64,000 nucleotides of DNA, taken from NCBI GenBank assembly GCA_003342815.1, contig PTEX01000006.1:2797338-2861337 (forward strand), written 5' to 3'. Of the stretch, positions 10,575 through 22,400 are shown piece after piece. The stretch's first letter is position 1. Each line of letters opens with the position of its first letter. A program made the translations under genes and the position numbers. The DNA comes from Eudromia elegans. Lineage: Eukaryota > Chordata > Aves > Tinamiformes > Tinamidae. The notes beneath the pieces were generated by a model. The model was not told the origin of the DNA. It saw nothing but the letters and a program-made list of their open reading frames with translations, and ran no database searches.

Positions 10575-13500
10575 TTATAGGCTAATGCCTTGCCATTTAT
10601 GCCTTGCCTACATGCACTTACATGTATGAAATAGTTTGCTTCACTGGTATGTAAAGGTAATCCATAGAGCAGAACAAAATCTCTCAGTGAAGTTGACCAA
10701 GATACACTCTTTATTTGTATTGTCTGTTACAATTACGGAGTTGGAAGATTAAAAAAAAAAGCAAAATATCAAAAGAAAGTTTCCCCTAGAACAGAAAAAT
10801 CCAGAGAAACAAATATATTCTGGGTGAAGTAGGGTCCAATTTTGCCTGTAATTGTAAAAATAAGCTATTCCAGAATTCCTTCAGAATTGTCAGGGTTCAG
10901 AGTCAAACCCTCTTGTTGGCTGATGCCAGTAACTAATAGATGAGCGCCTTGGCAAAAAACAAGACTGACTGACTGCCTTTCAGAAAATGTCACGCTTTTA
11001 ATGAGAGACTCCATTGCCTGTGCACGTATGAACAAGAAGGGAGACACTGGCCAGTGGCTTTCACTAGTATATGTTCAAAATCTAAACTTTGGGCAGTCAC
11101 CTGTAGTAGCTCAAGCAATCACCTTGCGTGACATAGCCATTGCATTATAATACCTCTACAAATATGGCAAGTCCCTGTAGGGAGCTACACTATGTCAGTC
11201 CCTTTACCACGTTTATTTAAAAGGAGATATTTTGATCTGCAGGTACAATTACAATGTTTTGGAAATCTCTTTTCCTCCCTTTTTCTTCTTAAACCATTAA
11301 TTTCTATTCTCTTCACTTAATTATGTGTTTGCTTGTCCAGGAAAACAGAACATTTTATCTCTTATTAAATCAGGAGAGTAAGAATTTTTCATTGCATCCC
11401 TAATCTGACCGATACTCCTAAATTGTTCAGCTTATGTACCGTCTTGCTCTCTTAAGTGTAGTTTCTCTCCAGAAACAAGACATTTTATAGCAAAAGATCA
11501 TGGAGTAAATAGTTCATTCCACTTTCCCGCCTGATAAGATTTTGGATTTAGTACATTTAAAATACTCTTTTATTGCCTTGTAATAGATTTAAGACAAACA
11601 CATTTATTTTTGTAGTGATCAAAGAGATATGGATGTGTTTGTCATCTGTTACAGATCTAGTTGCAATACAAGGAAACGAAGGCTCCCTGATGTATTTGGC
11701 ATGAGAGAATTTTCTCCCAGTTTTGTGTTCTCAGCTAGTTTACAGCAAAGAGGCCCTAGTTTAACAAAAATGACATATTCATGTCCTCAACTTTGTACCC
11801 AAGGAATAGTAAAAGATGCAGTTCATAGGACCTAATCTCCAAGTGCCAAGCTAAGCACACATTTTAGGCAATGAAGTACTGACAACGTCACAGAAACTTG
11901 CTCAAGGGCGCTGCACATGAGCAAAAGATTCAGCAAGAAGTTTAACACCTTTGGCACACCTGTGGATGGCAGGGATCAAATAATGGAAATATCTGCACTT
12001 AGAGGGCAACATGAGAAATCCTGCGGGGAGCTTGACCTGGAGGGTGAGGACCTGGAGCGTGAAGGGCTATGTTTGCATGGTTTGAAGAGAGGAATAATTT
12101 CAATTGCTTGTGGGTAACAGGGAATTAGGAGGAGGAGGAGGAGGAAGAGGAGGAAGTGGCCTATCCCAGATGTTGGATAGCACTTTTTGTATTTTGAAAG
12201 ATTCTGTTCTTTCTGTATCATGCAGGGAATTAAAAACTCAGTTAACAGACTGTTTCATTACTTGGTCTGCTTTGGGATAGCTCTTCTACTTTATTCAGGG
12301 TTTCTCTCCATTGCTGTAACTCCAAAATAGTTCATGTGAGAGAGTCACTCTGTTTGATTTACTGTTTATGTCATGATATTGGCAAGGAGAACATTTTAAA
12401 AATCACGATGTACACACTGGATCCCTAGGATTTAAATATGTTTTTGAACATATTTAAAGAGACATTCATTGCATTAGATAGAATATGTGCCCCAAACTGC
12501 TTAAGAGCTGGCAAAATGAAATATTTTGGAGTTGAAATAGGAGCCAGACTCACACAGTATGAGATGGTTCTCATATGTAAAATTTGAGAGAGCCCAAAAT
12601 ATCTACCCACCTACTTATCTTCAGAGCATAGTTACAGAGTATAAGACTTCTTTAGTATATTTTCTAGTTGCAATGCCTGCATGCCTATTATGAACAGATA
12701 ACCTTTTTTTTTTTTATATAAAGGAAAGAAGATTTTTAAAGAAGTGGACAAAGAATTTTCTCTTTTTATTTATTTCATAAAATGCATGTTTTTAAAAGTA
12801 GATTTTTATTGCTTCTATTATTCAAAACATCTAAAAAAACATAAAGGCACTGAGAAATTGTGTTCAGAAACTACCAATAAAATGAATTTTATAACTAATA
12901 ATATGTCAGAGTTTGATATTAATGAAGCTGTTGAAGATACTGCCAATGATTCATTTTCTTCCAGTTCAAATCTGGATCTTTCTTTATGCAGATGACATCT
13001 TGCTACACTGACATCTGGAATATAGCAACAAAATGCTGCTGGCTCAGAGAAATAGGAGCAACATGCAATATTCATTGCCAAATGTCACTTAGCAACATAA
13101 TGTGTACAATGCAGGAAGACTCCCATCACCCATACCCTTCCCCAAACAAACAAAAGTTCCTAGTAAGACATATTTTGAAATTAAGGCAAATTATGGCAAG
13201 ATGCTACCTAGGAAAACTTTCTGTTAGCAATAGAAGAAAGGGAAAATGAAAAGCCATCGTTCATTTGACTGGAGGATAGACACATAGCATGGTTTGCATT
13301 TGCATTGCAATGCCAACAGCACTCCCTTGGGAGCAGAATGTCCTGAATTCTAGGTGCAGCTTCTAAAACTCATCAGGCATATTATCAGACTGACATTGAA
13401 CTTGAGGTACTTACATAGTTCCAGACTTACCAGCAGCCAAGTCAAGGTTTTTGGCTCTCTGCTTTTTACAGTTATTGCCTAACTTTCTCTTTCTTCCCCT

Positions 13501-14124
13501 GATAAGCATCTACATTCATACCCACATGCCACGTGTGCATATGAGACACTATTCAGAAGATTTGTTTTCACTTCCAAAGTGGCATAGTTGCATCAGTGCT
13601 GTTTTCAGCATAAGCAGATGATTTGTATTGATTGAAAAAGAAAAGAAGAAAGAGAATATAATGTAAGTTTACTCAAGATAGATATGCTAAACTAACCTAA
13701 TTTGCTTTCACATAAAATCTGATAAGAAAATACATTGTCTATCCAGTTTGTTTTATCTAGATCTCTTCTATCTGGCCTTGGGGTTAATTATCTTTAATAA
13801 ATAGTAATCATAAATAGTAAGGCAGAAAAGAAGTTGACTTGCCTATAGGAGACCATAAGAAGTTAATTATTAAACTAGTAGGAATCAGAAAATGAGTTTT
13901 ACTTGCAACAGGTTGAAGTCTTTTCTTCTTTAAAGATTTCCTTTTTCCATTTGGAAAAGTATGTATTTGCTTAAATAAATCCTTACCATTCAAAGTTGAT
14001 CATCAATATAGCAGAATATCAAAATTAAAGATTATATAGAACTTGTGACGCAGATGAGTTGTAATGAAAATAGACTAAAGAAACAGTAATAATAACATCT
14101 GGTAGCAAGTAACAGATTAACAGT
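10575..14124. other. Non-coding stretch, no gene seen
   Basis: No gene recognised. It contains a short GGA repeat (12127-12156). Near 12974-12999 a frame reads FLYADDILL, which resembles a reverse transcriptase catalytic box. It is followed almost at once by a stop and no neighbouring RT block is visible, so it was not annotated. Confidence 0.6.
12127..12156. repeat. GGA trinucleotide repeat
   Basis: About ten AGG/GGA units with one AAG interruption, purine-only on the + strand. Confidence 0.85.
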
Positions 14125-14670
14125 TAGAAATATCGTTGAGAAAGATCTAGGAATATTCAGTACAGATGACTGCCTGCTGTCAATGCAAAACATTTGTTAA
14201 AAAATACAAGTATACATTGGTGCATTGTGAATTTCCAATAAGTCAGAGAAAAACTCAAGTCATTCCACAAAGCATCTGTGGAAATCTTAGTTCAAGTACA
14301 ATATTCAATTCTGAACAACTTGCTTCAAGGAAGATGAATCAGATCAATGAAGTAAAGGATTACTGGGGATGATTAGAGAAATGGAAATCCTGTTTTATAT
14401 GAGAGCTTAGCTTATTGTGAATAAAGCAGAATGGATAAATGAAAGAGTGGGAAAAACAATTTAAACTAAAAACAATGTTGGAATAAGAACAAATAGGCAA
14501 AAACTTTATGATCACGAACTTAGATTTTAAATTACAGGAGAAGTGTCTAACCACCAGAAGAATGAAGTTCTGTAACAGCATAATTTTGACAAAAAGAAAA
14601 ATTGGTGGTAAGGTGGAGCACGATCTCTTTCTGATGGGAATTATCTGATGTGGTTGCTTACAACAGCCTG
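14125..14670 (+). mobile_element. Ancient CR1/L3-type LINE relic
   Basis: Landmarks of the CR1/L3 3' coding region occur in order. GAGAAAGATCTAGGAATATTC (14138-14158) corresponds to the block encoding (E)DLGV. ACAATATTCAATTCTGAACA (about 14298-14317) corresponds to the 'TGTGTTCAGTTCTGG' block. ACAAATAGGCAAAAACTT (14489-14506), then GTCTAACCACCAGAAGAATG (14544-14563) and AAGTTCTGTAACAGC (14565-14579), correspond to the conserved terminal block with 'gaggTTCTGGAACAG'. The TGATGTGGTTGCTTACAACA end resembles the 'tgggattgccta' end of older CR1/L3 subfamilies. The copy is heavily mutated with many stops, so it is dead and old. Subfamily cannot be settled by eye. Confidence 0.6.
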
Positions 14671-15742
14671 AAGAAGATAGTGACCTGAGATGTCCCTTCT
14701 TCTTGTGTCTGTGACATGTTTAAGCATAAGGAAAAGCAAACAAAAATCCAAACCGTAATGTTGGATAAATAGCAGAAGGAAATGTCTGACTAGGAAACTT
14801 GTAACCTGTAGAATCTTGTTTTTAATAGTAATCAAACCCCAAGTAAAATGCCAGAAAAGGAAAGAAATATTCTGTGAAACTTTTGGATACTCCTGTACTA
14901 ATCATCTCTCCCCAAACTACCTGGCAGACTGTCCAAAAATTGATGAGTTTAATAAGCTGAAAATCACAGAATCACAGAGTCACAGAATCACAGTTCACTA
15001 CACATTTTTCATTTCATGATATTTATCAGATTTTTTTTTTTGTGTAATCATGAATCAGGACAAAAAGTGGAAAGAAACTCTGGATATCATCATGATCTTG
15101 ATCTCTAACATTGCAAACAGGACATTTCTACTGAAGGATTTTTGCTTGTATTAACTGGGAATTTCATGATAAAACAAGTATCAGCAGAAACACCAATCGT
15201 TTTTAGTCCATATGTAGTCCACTGTGACGATATATGAGAACAGTGATTGCAGTTTATGGCGTGGAAAAAATACCATAGTTAAAGTGATTTTTTTTTCTGA
15301 TTGAATGTCTTTAATATTTTCCTTTCATCTCTTCCTAGAGAGCTCAGGAGGATGCACTTGTCCTCCAAGACAACCAAATTTTTGCTGTGTTGAAGTGCTT
15401 GTCTTGAAAGGTAAGCATTAAATACAACCTTAACTAAAAGAAGGCAGGGAAAAAAAAACCCCACATTCTAAGCTTCTTTAGGGAGAGACCATTACTTCTT
15501 ATGCTGCAGAAGTGCAAAGTCCTGCAGGTGCTGCTAGAATGTCATTGTAACAGAAAGAATAGCATTAAGAAGTAGTAGCACACCTGACAAGTCTGACACT
15601 GGAATAAGGAAAAAAGAAACTGGAAAGACAAAGAGTAAAAGTCTGCCTCTGTTGAGTTGTTCAAAAGGTCCTGCTGACTTCAAAAGGACTAAGTTTTCTC
15701 CAATTTTCTTTTCTTTTTTTCTTCTTTTGTTTTTTGGAAAAG
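14671..15742. other. Non-coding stretch, no gene seen
   Basis: No gene recognised. The only identified element is the CR1-tail-like tandem repeat at 14963-14993. Confidence 0.6.
14963..14993 (-). repeat. CR1-tail-like octamer repeat
   Basis: Four near-identical units of ATCACAGA stand in tandem, the third being GTCACAGA. This is the reverse complement of the terminal octamer repeat of avian CR1. The body that should follow on the right is absent, so it is either a severely truncated minus-strand CR1 or an independent simple repeat. Confidence 0.45.
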
Positions 15743-15816
15743 TAAAGCATTATGATTTAAGAGCTTTTACTTTGATAAATCCAGATGTTACTTCAGCTTG
15801 TTGCACTGACATTGTG
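15743..15816 (+). other. Exon-like segment with splice-site pair
   Basis: A 40-nt pyrimidine-rich stretch ends in AAAAG at 15742, and a strong donor GTG|GTGAGT sits at 15816/15817. The 74 nt between read in one open frame (VKHYDLRAFTLINPDV...). The frame stays open through to a stop at about 15952. No family recognised. The purines just before the AG weaken the acceptor. Likely chance or an exon of a non-coding RNA. Confidence 0.12.
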
Positions 15817-18557
15817 GTGAGTAATTGGCATGGAGGAACACCACCAGTCACTGACATCACTGACCATATTAAACTGGAAATGAGTCAGCTTCAAAAAGCT
15901 CCCACATTCCCTTCAGATATTCCTCCAAAAGTTCAGAGGGACAGGGTATGACTAGTGGTAAATATTTTGATCTCCATATTTTCCTTTATTCTTCTCTACC
16001 CTCTTACCCTTTTTAATTCCAGAGTCCAGTTAGTTTTGACTTTGAATGAGAGGAAAAACAAAAAGCAACTTGTGAAACTTCCAGTTTCCCTATTCAATCA
16101 ATGGAATGTTGACAGTGTTATGTAATTTTCTTTTTCTTTTACTGTTCATTATCATTCTTGCCAAAAGAGTTTGCTTTCTGTATTTTGTGGTCCTCTTTTA
16201 ATAGGTTAACATGCCAGCTTTGATATCAGTTCAGTCCTTTCTTTCCTCTTCCAAATTACTCTTTGCCTCTCCTCTCCTCTCCTCTCCTCTCCTCTCCTCT
16301 CCTCTCCTCTCCTCTCCTCTCCTCTTCTCTCCTCTCCTCTCCTCTCCTCTCTCTTTCAAGACTGATGTCATTGAAATGGATGTGTCTCTGTCATAGACAC
16401 ACTAGCAGCATCTCTACACACAAAGCTTTGCATTTTGGCTTATTGGGCATTATTTTATTCCTAAAAATGCTTAAGTGCTCTTACCAGTATGTAGATTAGA
16501 TCTATCATACTTTCATGGTGGTTTTAACTGTATTAAACTTACTTGTGGATTCTTCAAAGGATATTCATCTCCCATTCAATATTTCACACACCTGGATGTA
16601 ACAAGCGTGTGCTCAGGCATATCATAAGTAGGTTTGGACTACATTTAAGACCATTGACCTATAAATCCTTTAAACTGAGCTATGGGATAGGCTGGCATGA
16701 TCCAAATTTAGGAAACCTATATATTTTTTGATCTTATATTCAAAAAGAAAGATTCTGCTCACATAATACATACACTGTGTCATAATTTATTACTATATTT
16801 TGTATTTAATGTGTCTGTTCCTTATACATTCTGGAGCAGAGACCACATGGTATTATAACTTGAAAAAGTTAAACTCTGAGTTTTGCTTTCAGTCTCACCC
16901 ATCCAACTTCACCTCTGTGGTATACATTATTGCTCTTACTGGAGATTCAGGCAAATGGTCACTTAGATTTGTGCCACAGCAAGATTATCTTCCTTGTTAT
17001 TTATTTTTCATCATGTATGGACACTCTTCTTTACTTGACTTTATACTGGTGAGTATTTTAATCTCCGTATCTCTATTTTTTTTTAATGATCAGCCCTTTC
17101 TGCTCCATTCTTTGCATGATTGCTGCTCTTACTGATACAATAAAATTCTGTTTCTTTGGATTTCCTCTTTACCATCCAGTGATTTTGTTTAAAAATAATA
17201 CGTGCTTCACACTGAGGTGGGATAGCAGTGGAACCCTGCAACAAAAACACCACCAAACTAAGAATGCTTGTGTGGAAACTGCCAGGAGCAGCCTAGAGGG
17301 AGAGCTCTTGGGTGTTTGCCTCCTTAGGCAAACAGAGAGGTGTAATTATTTTGGTTGGGGTGGGTATGAGAGCTCTTGCAAGGTGTTTACTGATAACTTG
17401 CATTGATTACGAGAGACCTGGAAGGATACTACATGAGCTAGAAACAACAGAAGCTGACAGAGAGTGTAAGAAAATGAAGGGCTTCCTGGCTCCTCACCTC
17501 AACAGCTGGCTACATTTGAAGGCAATGAACTCCTGCAGATGTTCTCAAATGAATGGTTGATCTATGTACCATGAATTATTCAGGTTTACCAAATTTAATG
17601 TGTTTTACTCTTCCTGCTAATAAAGATGTGTTTCTTTAAGCCCTTTTATTTTAAACTCAGGGCTTGTGAGTGAGGAAATATTGCTCATTCTTGAGTGCCC
17701 CAGTGGCTAATTTAGTTTAACAAATTTCTGTGAGGGAGCTCAGATGGGGTGATTTAAAGCTTGCCCTGTGTTTGCTTTTGTTATATTTCATTGGAGCCTC
17801 TTGGAACTGCCTCCAGGCCTTTTTACTGCACCTGGCAGAAAGTTGCATTTGCTTTCCAGTCTCTATATGGAAAATTAAGTCCCCAAACTAGACTATTCCC
17901 TATTTCTGACTTTAGTAATGTTCATGAGACCTTTGTTCCCTCTCTCACTGTACTAGACCATGGCATATTCCCTGGGCCACATCAGTATAAACTTGTTCAC
18001 CCTTCTTCTTTTGTGTGACAGAACTAAAAATATTCTGCTTTACTTATTCTAGTGCAGAATGCCACATTAGGATAAAATGCTTCTGACTCATTTTACCAGT
18101 TTGATTATATTTTCACTGACTAGTGCATTTTCTGTAGTAACTGCATTTCAGCCATGACTTAGTCCAGTTTTCTGTTACAATATCCAGTTTATCATCATTC
18201 TGTGTTTCTATTCTTGTATTTTGTTGTTCAAGCCGCTTGCACTTACTGTGTAAATATTTCAGTTTATTTTATAAACACAAACAAAGAAATGCTTTATATA
18301 TAGTTCCTGAGACAGATTACATATCTTTGTTATAGTAATATATATCTGGTTATCATTTTCATCAAAATGCATACTTTCTTTCTGCTGGAAATCTCTTATA
18401 ACCACATACTGTATTTTTATTCATTGCAAATATCTCCTTTATGTGGCTCTCCTTTGCCTTTATATTAAAATTGAGTAAAGGTTACATGAGCTTTTCCTAT
18501 TTTTCTCCATTGACATCTTTCTTAGAAGATCCTCTAAGCTTGCTGTACCTCAGAAAA
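15817..18557. other. Non-coding stretch, no gene seen
   Basis: No gene recognised. It contains the CCTCT microsatellite (16266-16350). ORFs of up to 111 codons here are serine/leucine/phenylalanine-rich or have no motif. Confidence 0.65.
16266..16350. repeat. (CCTCT)17 microsatellite
   Basis: Seventeen pentanucleotide units in perfect register, with one variant unit (TCTCT at 16326-16330). The + strand is pure pyrimidine. The very low divergence between units points to recent or ongoing slippage, so length is probably polymorphic. Such homopurine-homopyrimidine mirror tracts can form triplex (H-) DNA. Confidence 0.95.
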
Positions 18558-18819
18558 CTATTTAGCTGGCTGCACAGAAGTTACTTTTGAAGACAAGTCT
18601 TCTCTATGTGAATATAGCTCATAATTAATTTCAGACTCAATCTTTGGACCAAATATTGATTTTGCTAGAACTGTTAAGATCTGCTCTTTTTCTCTGCAAA
18701 GAAGAAAATTTTCACTGCAGGTGACCTGAGCTGGCATTTCTTGCACTATTTTGCTTGCTTCTATGGGATTGTCAAGGTCAATTGAGTATTCTTGAGGAGA
18801 GATTTGCTTTATCCTTTGT
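18558..18819 (-). other. Exon-like ORF of unknown identity
   Basis: On the minus strand the pyrimidine tract ending CTTCCTTCCTACTAG forms a strong splice acceptor, with the first exon base at 18819. From there the frame is open for 87 codons (QRIKQISPQEYSIDLDNP...) to a TAG at 18558-18560. The peptide is charged, mixed and free of repeats (many E, K, S, I). A second acceptor-like TTTTCTTCTTTGCAG lies inside at about 18705. The frame also extends upstream to an ATG at 18974, giving 138 codons. I do not recognise it. It may be a terminal exon, an old retroposed copy or chance. Confidence 0.18.
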
Positions 18820-19382
18820 CTAGTAGGAAGGAAGAGATTTGGTGAGTTTGTCCTCCCCTCTTCATTGTGTCTTTCAGCATCAGGTCTGTTTCTCATATGT
18901 TGCTGCTGGCAGGACCCCTCCGTGAGTCCTCCAAATCTCCTCTGAAGGGTCTTCCCACAGCACGGTCCTGGCACAGATTGGCCCTTCTCTTCTGCCCCTC
19001 CTTACCTGTGCCTCTGTGCCTCCTGTGGTATATCCTTTGTTCCTCCTTTGGCTTCAGGCCTTGGTTCTTCTCTCCTTCTTCCTTTCTTTTTGTAGGATTA
19101 GCTGATATTTTCTTCTTCCCATAGATGCCCACCTTGCTGACACCTGCATTGACTTTGCAAAGCAGTCAGGGCAGTAAGCTGTTCTCTTCACACATTGGAG
19201 GAGGGTCCTTGGCATGGGCAAGGGTGAGAGTGACATAGTTTGGTTTTAAAGAGTGCCTCACCCATGGAAATGGAATTCCTGTTTGTCATATGACACAAAG
19301 TTGGTTTCACATTAGACAGAATTTAAAGAATACATTTACTTGAAAACATAAATCTGGAACAGTAAAACAAAGTTACAAAAAG

Positions 19383-19402
19383 AGATCATACCAGATCATA
19401 CT
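19383..19402. repeat. 10-bp tandem duplication
   Basis: AGATCATACC followed directly by AGATCATACT. Probably a replication-slippage duplication. Confidence 0.7.
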
Positions 19403-22400
19403 CCAGATGTTCTTTAGCTGCTCTGATTTCCAAGCTAGTTGGTGAGGCTGGCTAAATAGCTCTACAGTCTACTTGAAGCCAAGACCAAGTGAGCATCTTC
19501 CTTTCTCCTTGGGTTGCAGAGGGCTGACACTGCTGCGCAGAACTCATGCTCTGTGCAACCTGTTCTTTTTCACCTCGGGAACATAAGCTTGCTTTGTTCC
19601 TCCCACTTCTCATTTACCCAAGGCACATTACACATGTTAGAATGCTGGGAAATAACTTTTTTTTTTTTCCAGAGGATTAAGCTATTTCTTTCTACATCCA
19701 CATTCAATTTTTTTCACTAACAGTTCTACCTATACTGTAATTAGCACAGAAAGCAGACTTTGGGCTGCTTTCTACTGTTACATTTTTGTGAAGATACAGC
19801 AGTAAATATTAAATTAGAAAAAGCTAAAGCACAGACGTAATTGGGCTGAGGACTACATTTTGCTTTCAAGCAAAATTGTTTAAAGTTCTATATACCATAG
19901 CATACAATGAGATTGGAAGTGGCAGACTTAAGATATAACACACACTTGCATGTGTACATAAATCTGAAGGAAATCTCCTCAAAAACCTGACATACCAGGA
20001 AATAGTTTTTCCAGGTATTCAAATAAAGACCTAAGCCACAAAAGTAAGGCAGTTGTTATATAAATAATTAGATTTTTCTTTAAAACCTTACCTTGCCATT
20101 TTTCATTTCCCTTTTCATTTTTAACCTCTTTTGAGGCATGTTTTTAAATGATTTATGGTTCTGAAAATGTGAGGCCTAGAGGTTTATTTTTAAATTATGT
20201 TTTTAAAATTTCAGTCCAGGGATTTCAGACCATAATCTTTCAAAAGAATCACTGGACAAGCAGATATAATCACCTTACTGAGGGACTAAAACAAATTTTC
20301 CTTCTTTTTCCACATTATTAGAATGTATGTGGCTCTCTAAAACAATCACCAGCATTTTATGAAATATATAGTGAAATGTATAGTTATGAAACTACAGAAA
20401 ATCTCCTCCTACGTACATGAACGCATTTTATAAATGTCTGTCGAGTGAGTCTCAGTAGATAGTGGGACAGAAAAAGGATCTGTAGAATTATGTTGTATAG
20501 CAATTGCTGGCATTCTGCAATAACATCTTGACTAACATTTCCTATCTGCCTTTGAATCAGGTCCTTTGGAATAAGTACACTTCATTCTGACCAATATCCC
20601 AGTCTTCTGTCTGGGATCAGTGTGATCTCAGTGTTTGGGGTTGTACTGGGAGTCGGTGGAACTGCAAGCTTTGATAGGGCCTTTCAAGCTTCTACTTTAT
20701 TCTTCCTGACCTTTGTATGCTTTGTCTGAGTTTGCATGTGTAGAGGACTTTGCAAGCACGTCTCATTGTCACGTCGTTGTCGGCTGGTGTGGAGGGAATC
20801 CTGCCTTGCACAAAACCTGCTGACATTGGGGAGTGCGCAGAGACTATAGCACGTGCATATGAGATCCTATGGCTCTATCATGGAAGCCAGCTGCTGCAGT
20901 GCCAAGCAGGTTTGGCTTCAGACAGAGGAGAAAGAAGGAAATGAGAAAGTGTAGCTACTTGTGGATTAACTTTTCCTGGAACAGCCTTATTCAGTACAGA
21001 TCCCAGGAAACTAGCACAGGTTAACAGAATAGCTTTCTTGACAGCACTAAGGATGTTCATGTATGTTTTTCAGTGATCTTTGGGCAGACCTAAGTTACAC
21101 ATTAATCTATCCAGAAGGATAGTTTCCTTAAAAAACCTTCCAGCAGTAGCTGCCATATGCCATACTTTTTTTCCCCCTCTCTCATACATTTCTAAGGTCA
21201 GTCTGAACATAAACATTTAGAATGCCCAAATATACTCTAGCTGCATAGTGCATTTTATATCATCTGCTTTGCAGATCCTGAAGGCTGCTGTGCCCTGGTG
21301 CTTCGTCACTGTTCTAGTGAAGTGGGAAAAGTGACTCCTACGTGGATGCAATGCCTTCACAGACTGCACACTGCAAACATCACCTTGCACCTCCTGACGC
21401 CCCATCCTTTATCCTTAAGGAACATCCTTAATTATGTCAATGAGCAGGATGGGAGATTTGGGTGTGTAAGAAATAAAGGCTTGGACTCTAGTTGGCAGAC
21501 CTTCTTTATTTGGGACATGAAAGGGCTCTCTGGTGGGGGAGCGCAAATGTTAGTCATAATATGTGATTTTATTAAAACCACTCAAAGGGCATCGGACAAA
21601 TGGAATAAAGAAGCAAATACAACAATTAGCAACAGATTTGCAGAAGTTACGTAAATGGACATAAATGCCACAAAAAACAAAATATCCAATAAGTGCAGGA
21701 GACTTTAAAGGGTTGGAAACATTTTCCTGGAAAAATGACAAACGGATGTTGCAGGCTTGGTTGTTGGTGGGCATACCACACTTGCGTAGATCATGCATTT
21801 CAGTTGTAATTTCTCATAGTACTGTGTTTGTACTGCTTCCTGGCACAGAATTAACTCTCCAGGTAAGACCAGGTTTCTCAGTACAATAGACTATTTAATT
21901 TAACTTCTACATCACTTAGTCTAGTGAAATTTAAGCATTCGTTAGGGCACAATTTCTTAACAGACAGGAGAAGAAACAAGTGTCATAAAAACACTTCAGA
22001 CTGAAGGGGTGAGAGTGGCCCTAATTTACTTCAGAGTTGCTCGGTTATCGCTTATTAACAGTAATTGCTTTCTAATTTATTATCTGTTTAGCACGTGTTA
22101 GTGATGACTGTCTGGTCTGATAGGTGCCCTTTCTTATTTCTGTTTTTTAAACCTCAAAGAAAAAAAAAAGTACCTGTCATCTGAAGTCAGATTTCCTTTG
22201 TACAGTAAGATATCCTCTGTAAATGGGGAGTTACACAGATGGATCTGTGCCTTCAGTTCATGCCTCTGCTACCCAGTACGTCAATGAGCATCAAAACAAC
22301 AAGGGAAATGCTATAAAGATCAAAAATGTAATATCTACTCAGATGTAAGCCTTGAGTCTTCACAGTTCTGTAACTTTTGCAAAGCTGAGTGCAGAAGACA

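Noticed and set aside
12944-13005. Frame reading FLPVQIWIFLYADDILLH, resembling a reverse transcriptase catalytic box
   Set aside because: A stop follows within a few codons and no neighbouring RT block can be found upstream or downstream. A translated profile search would be needed to revive it.
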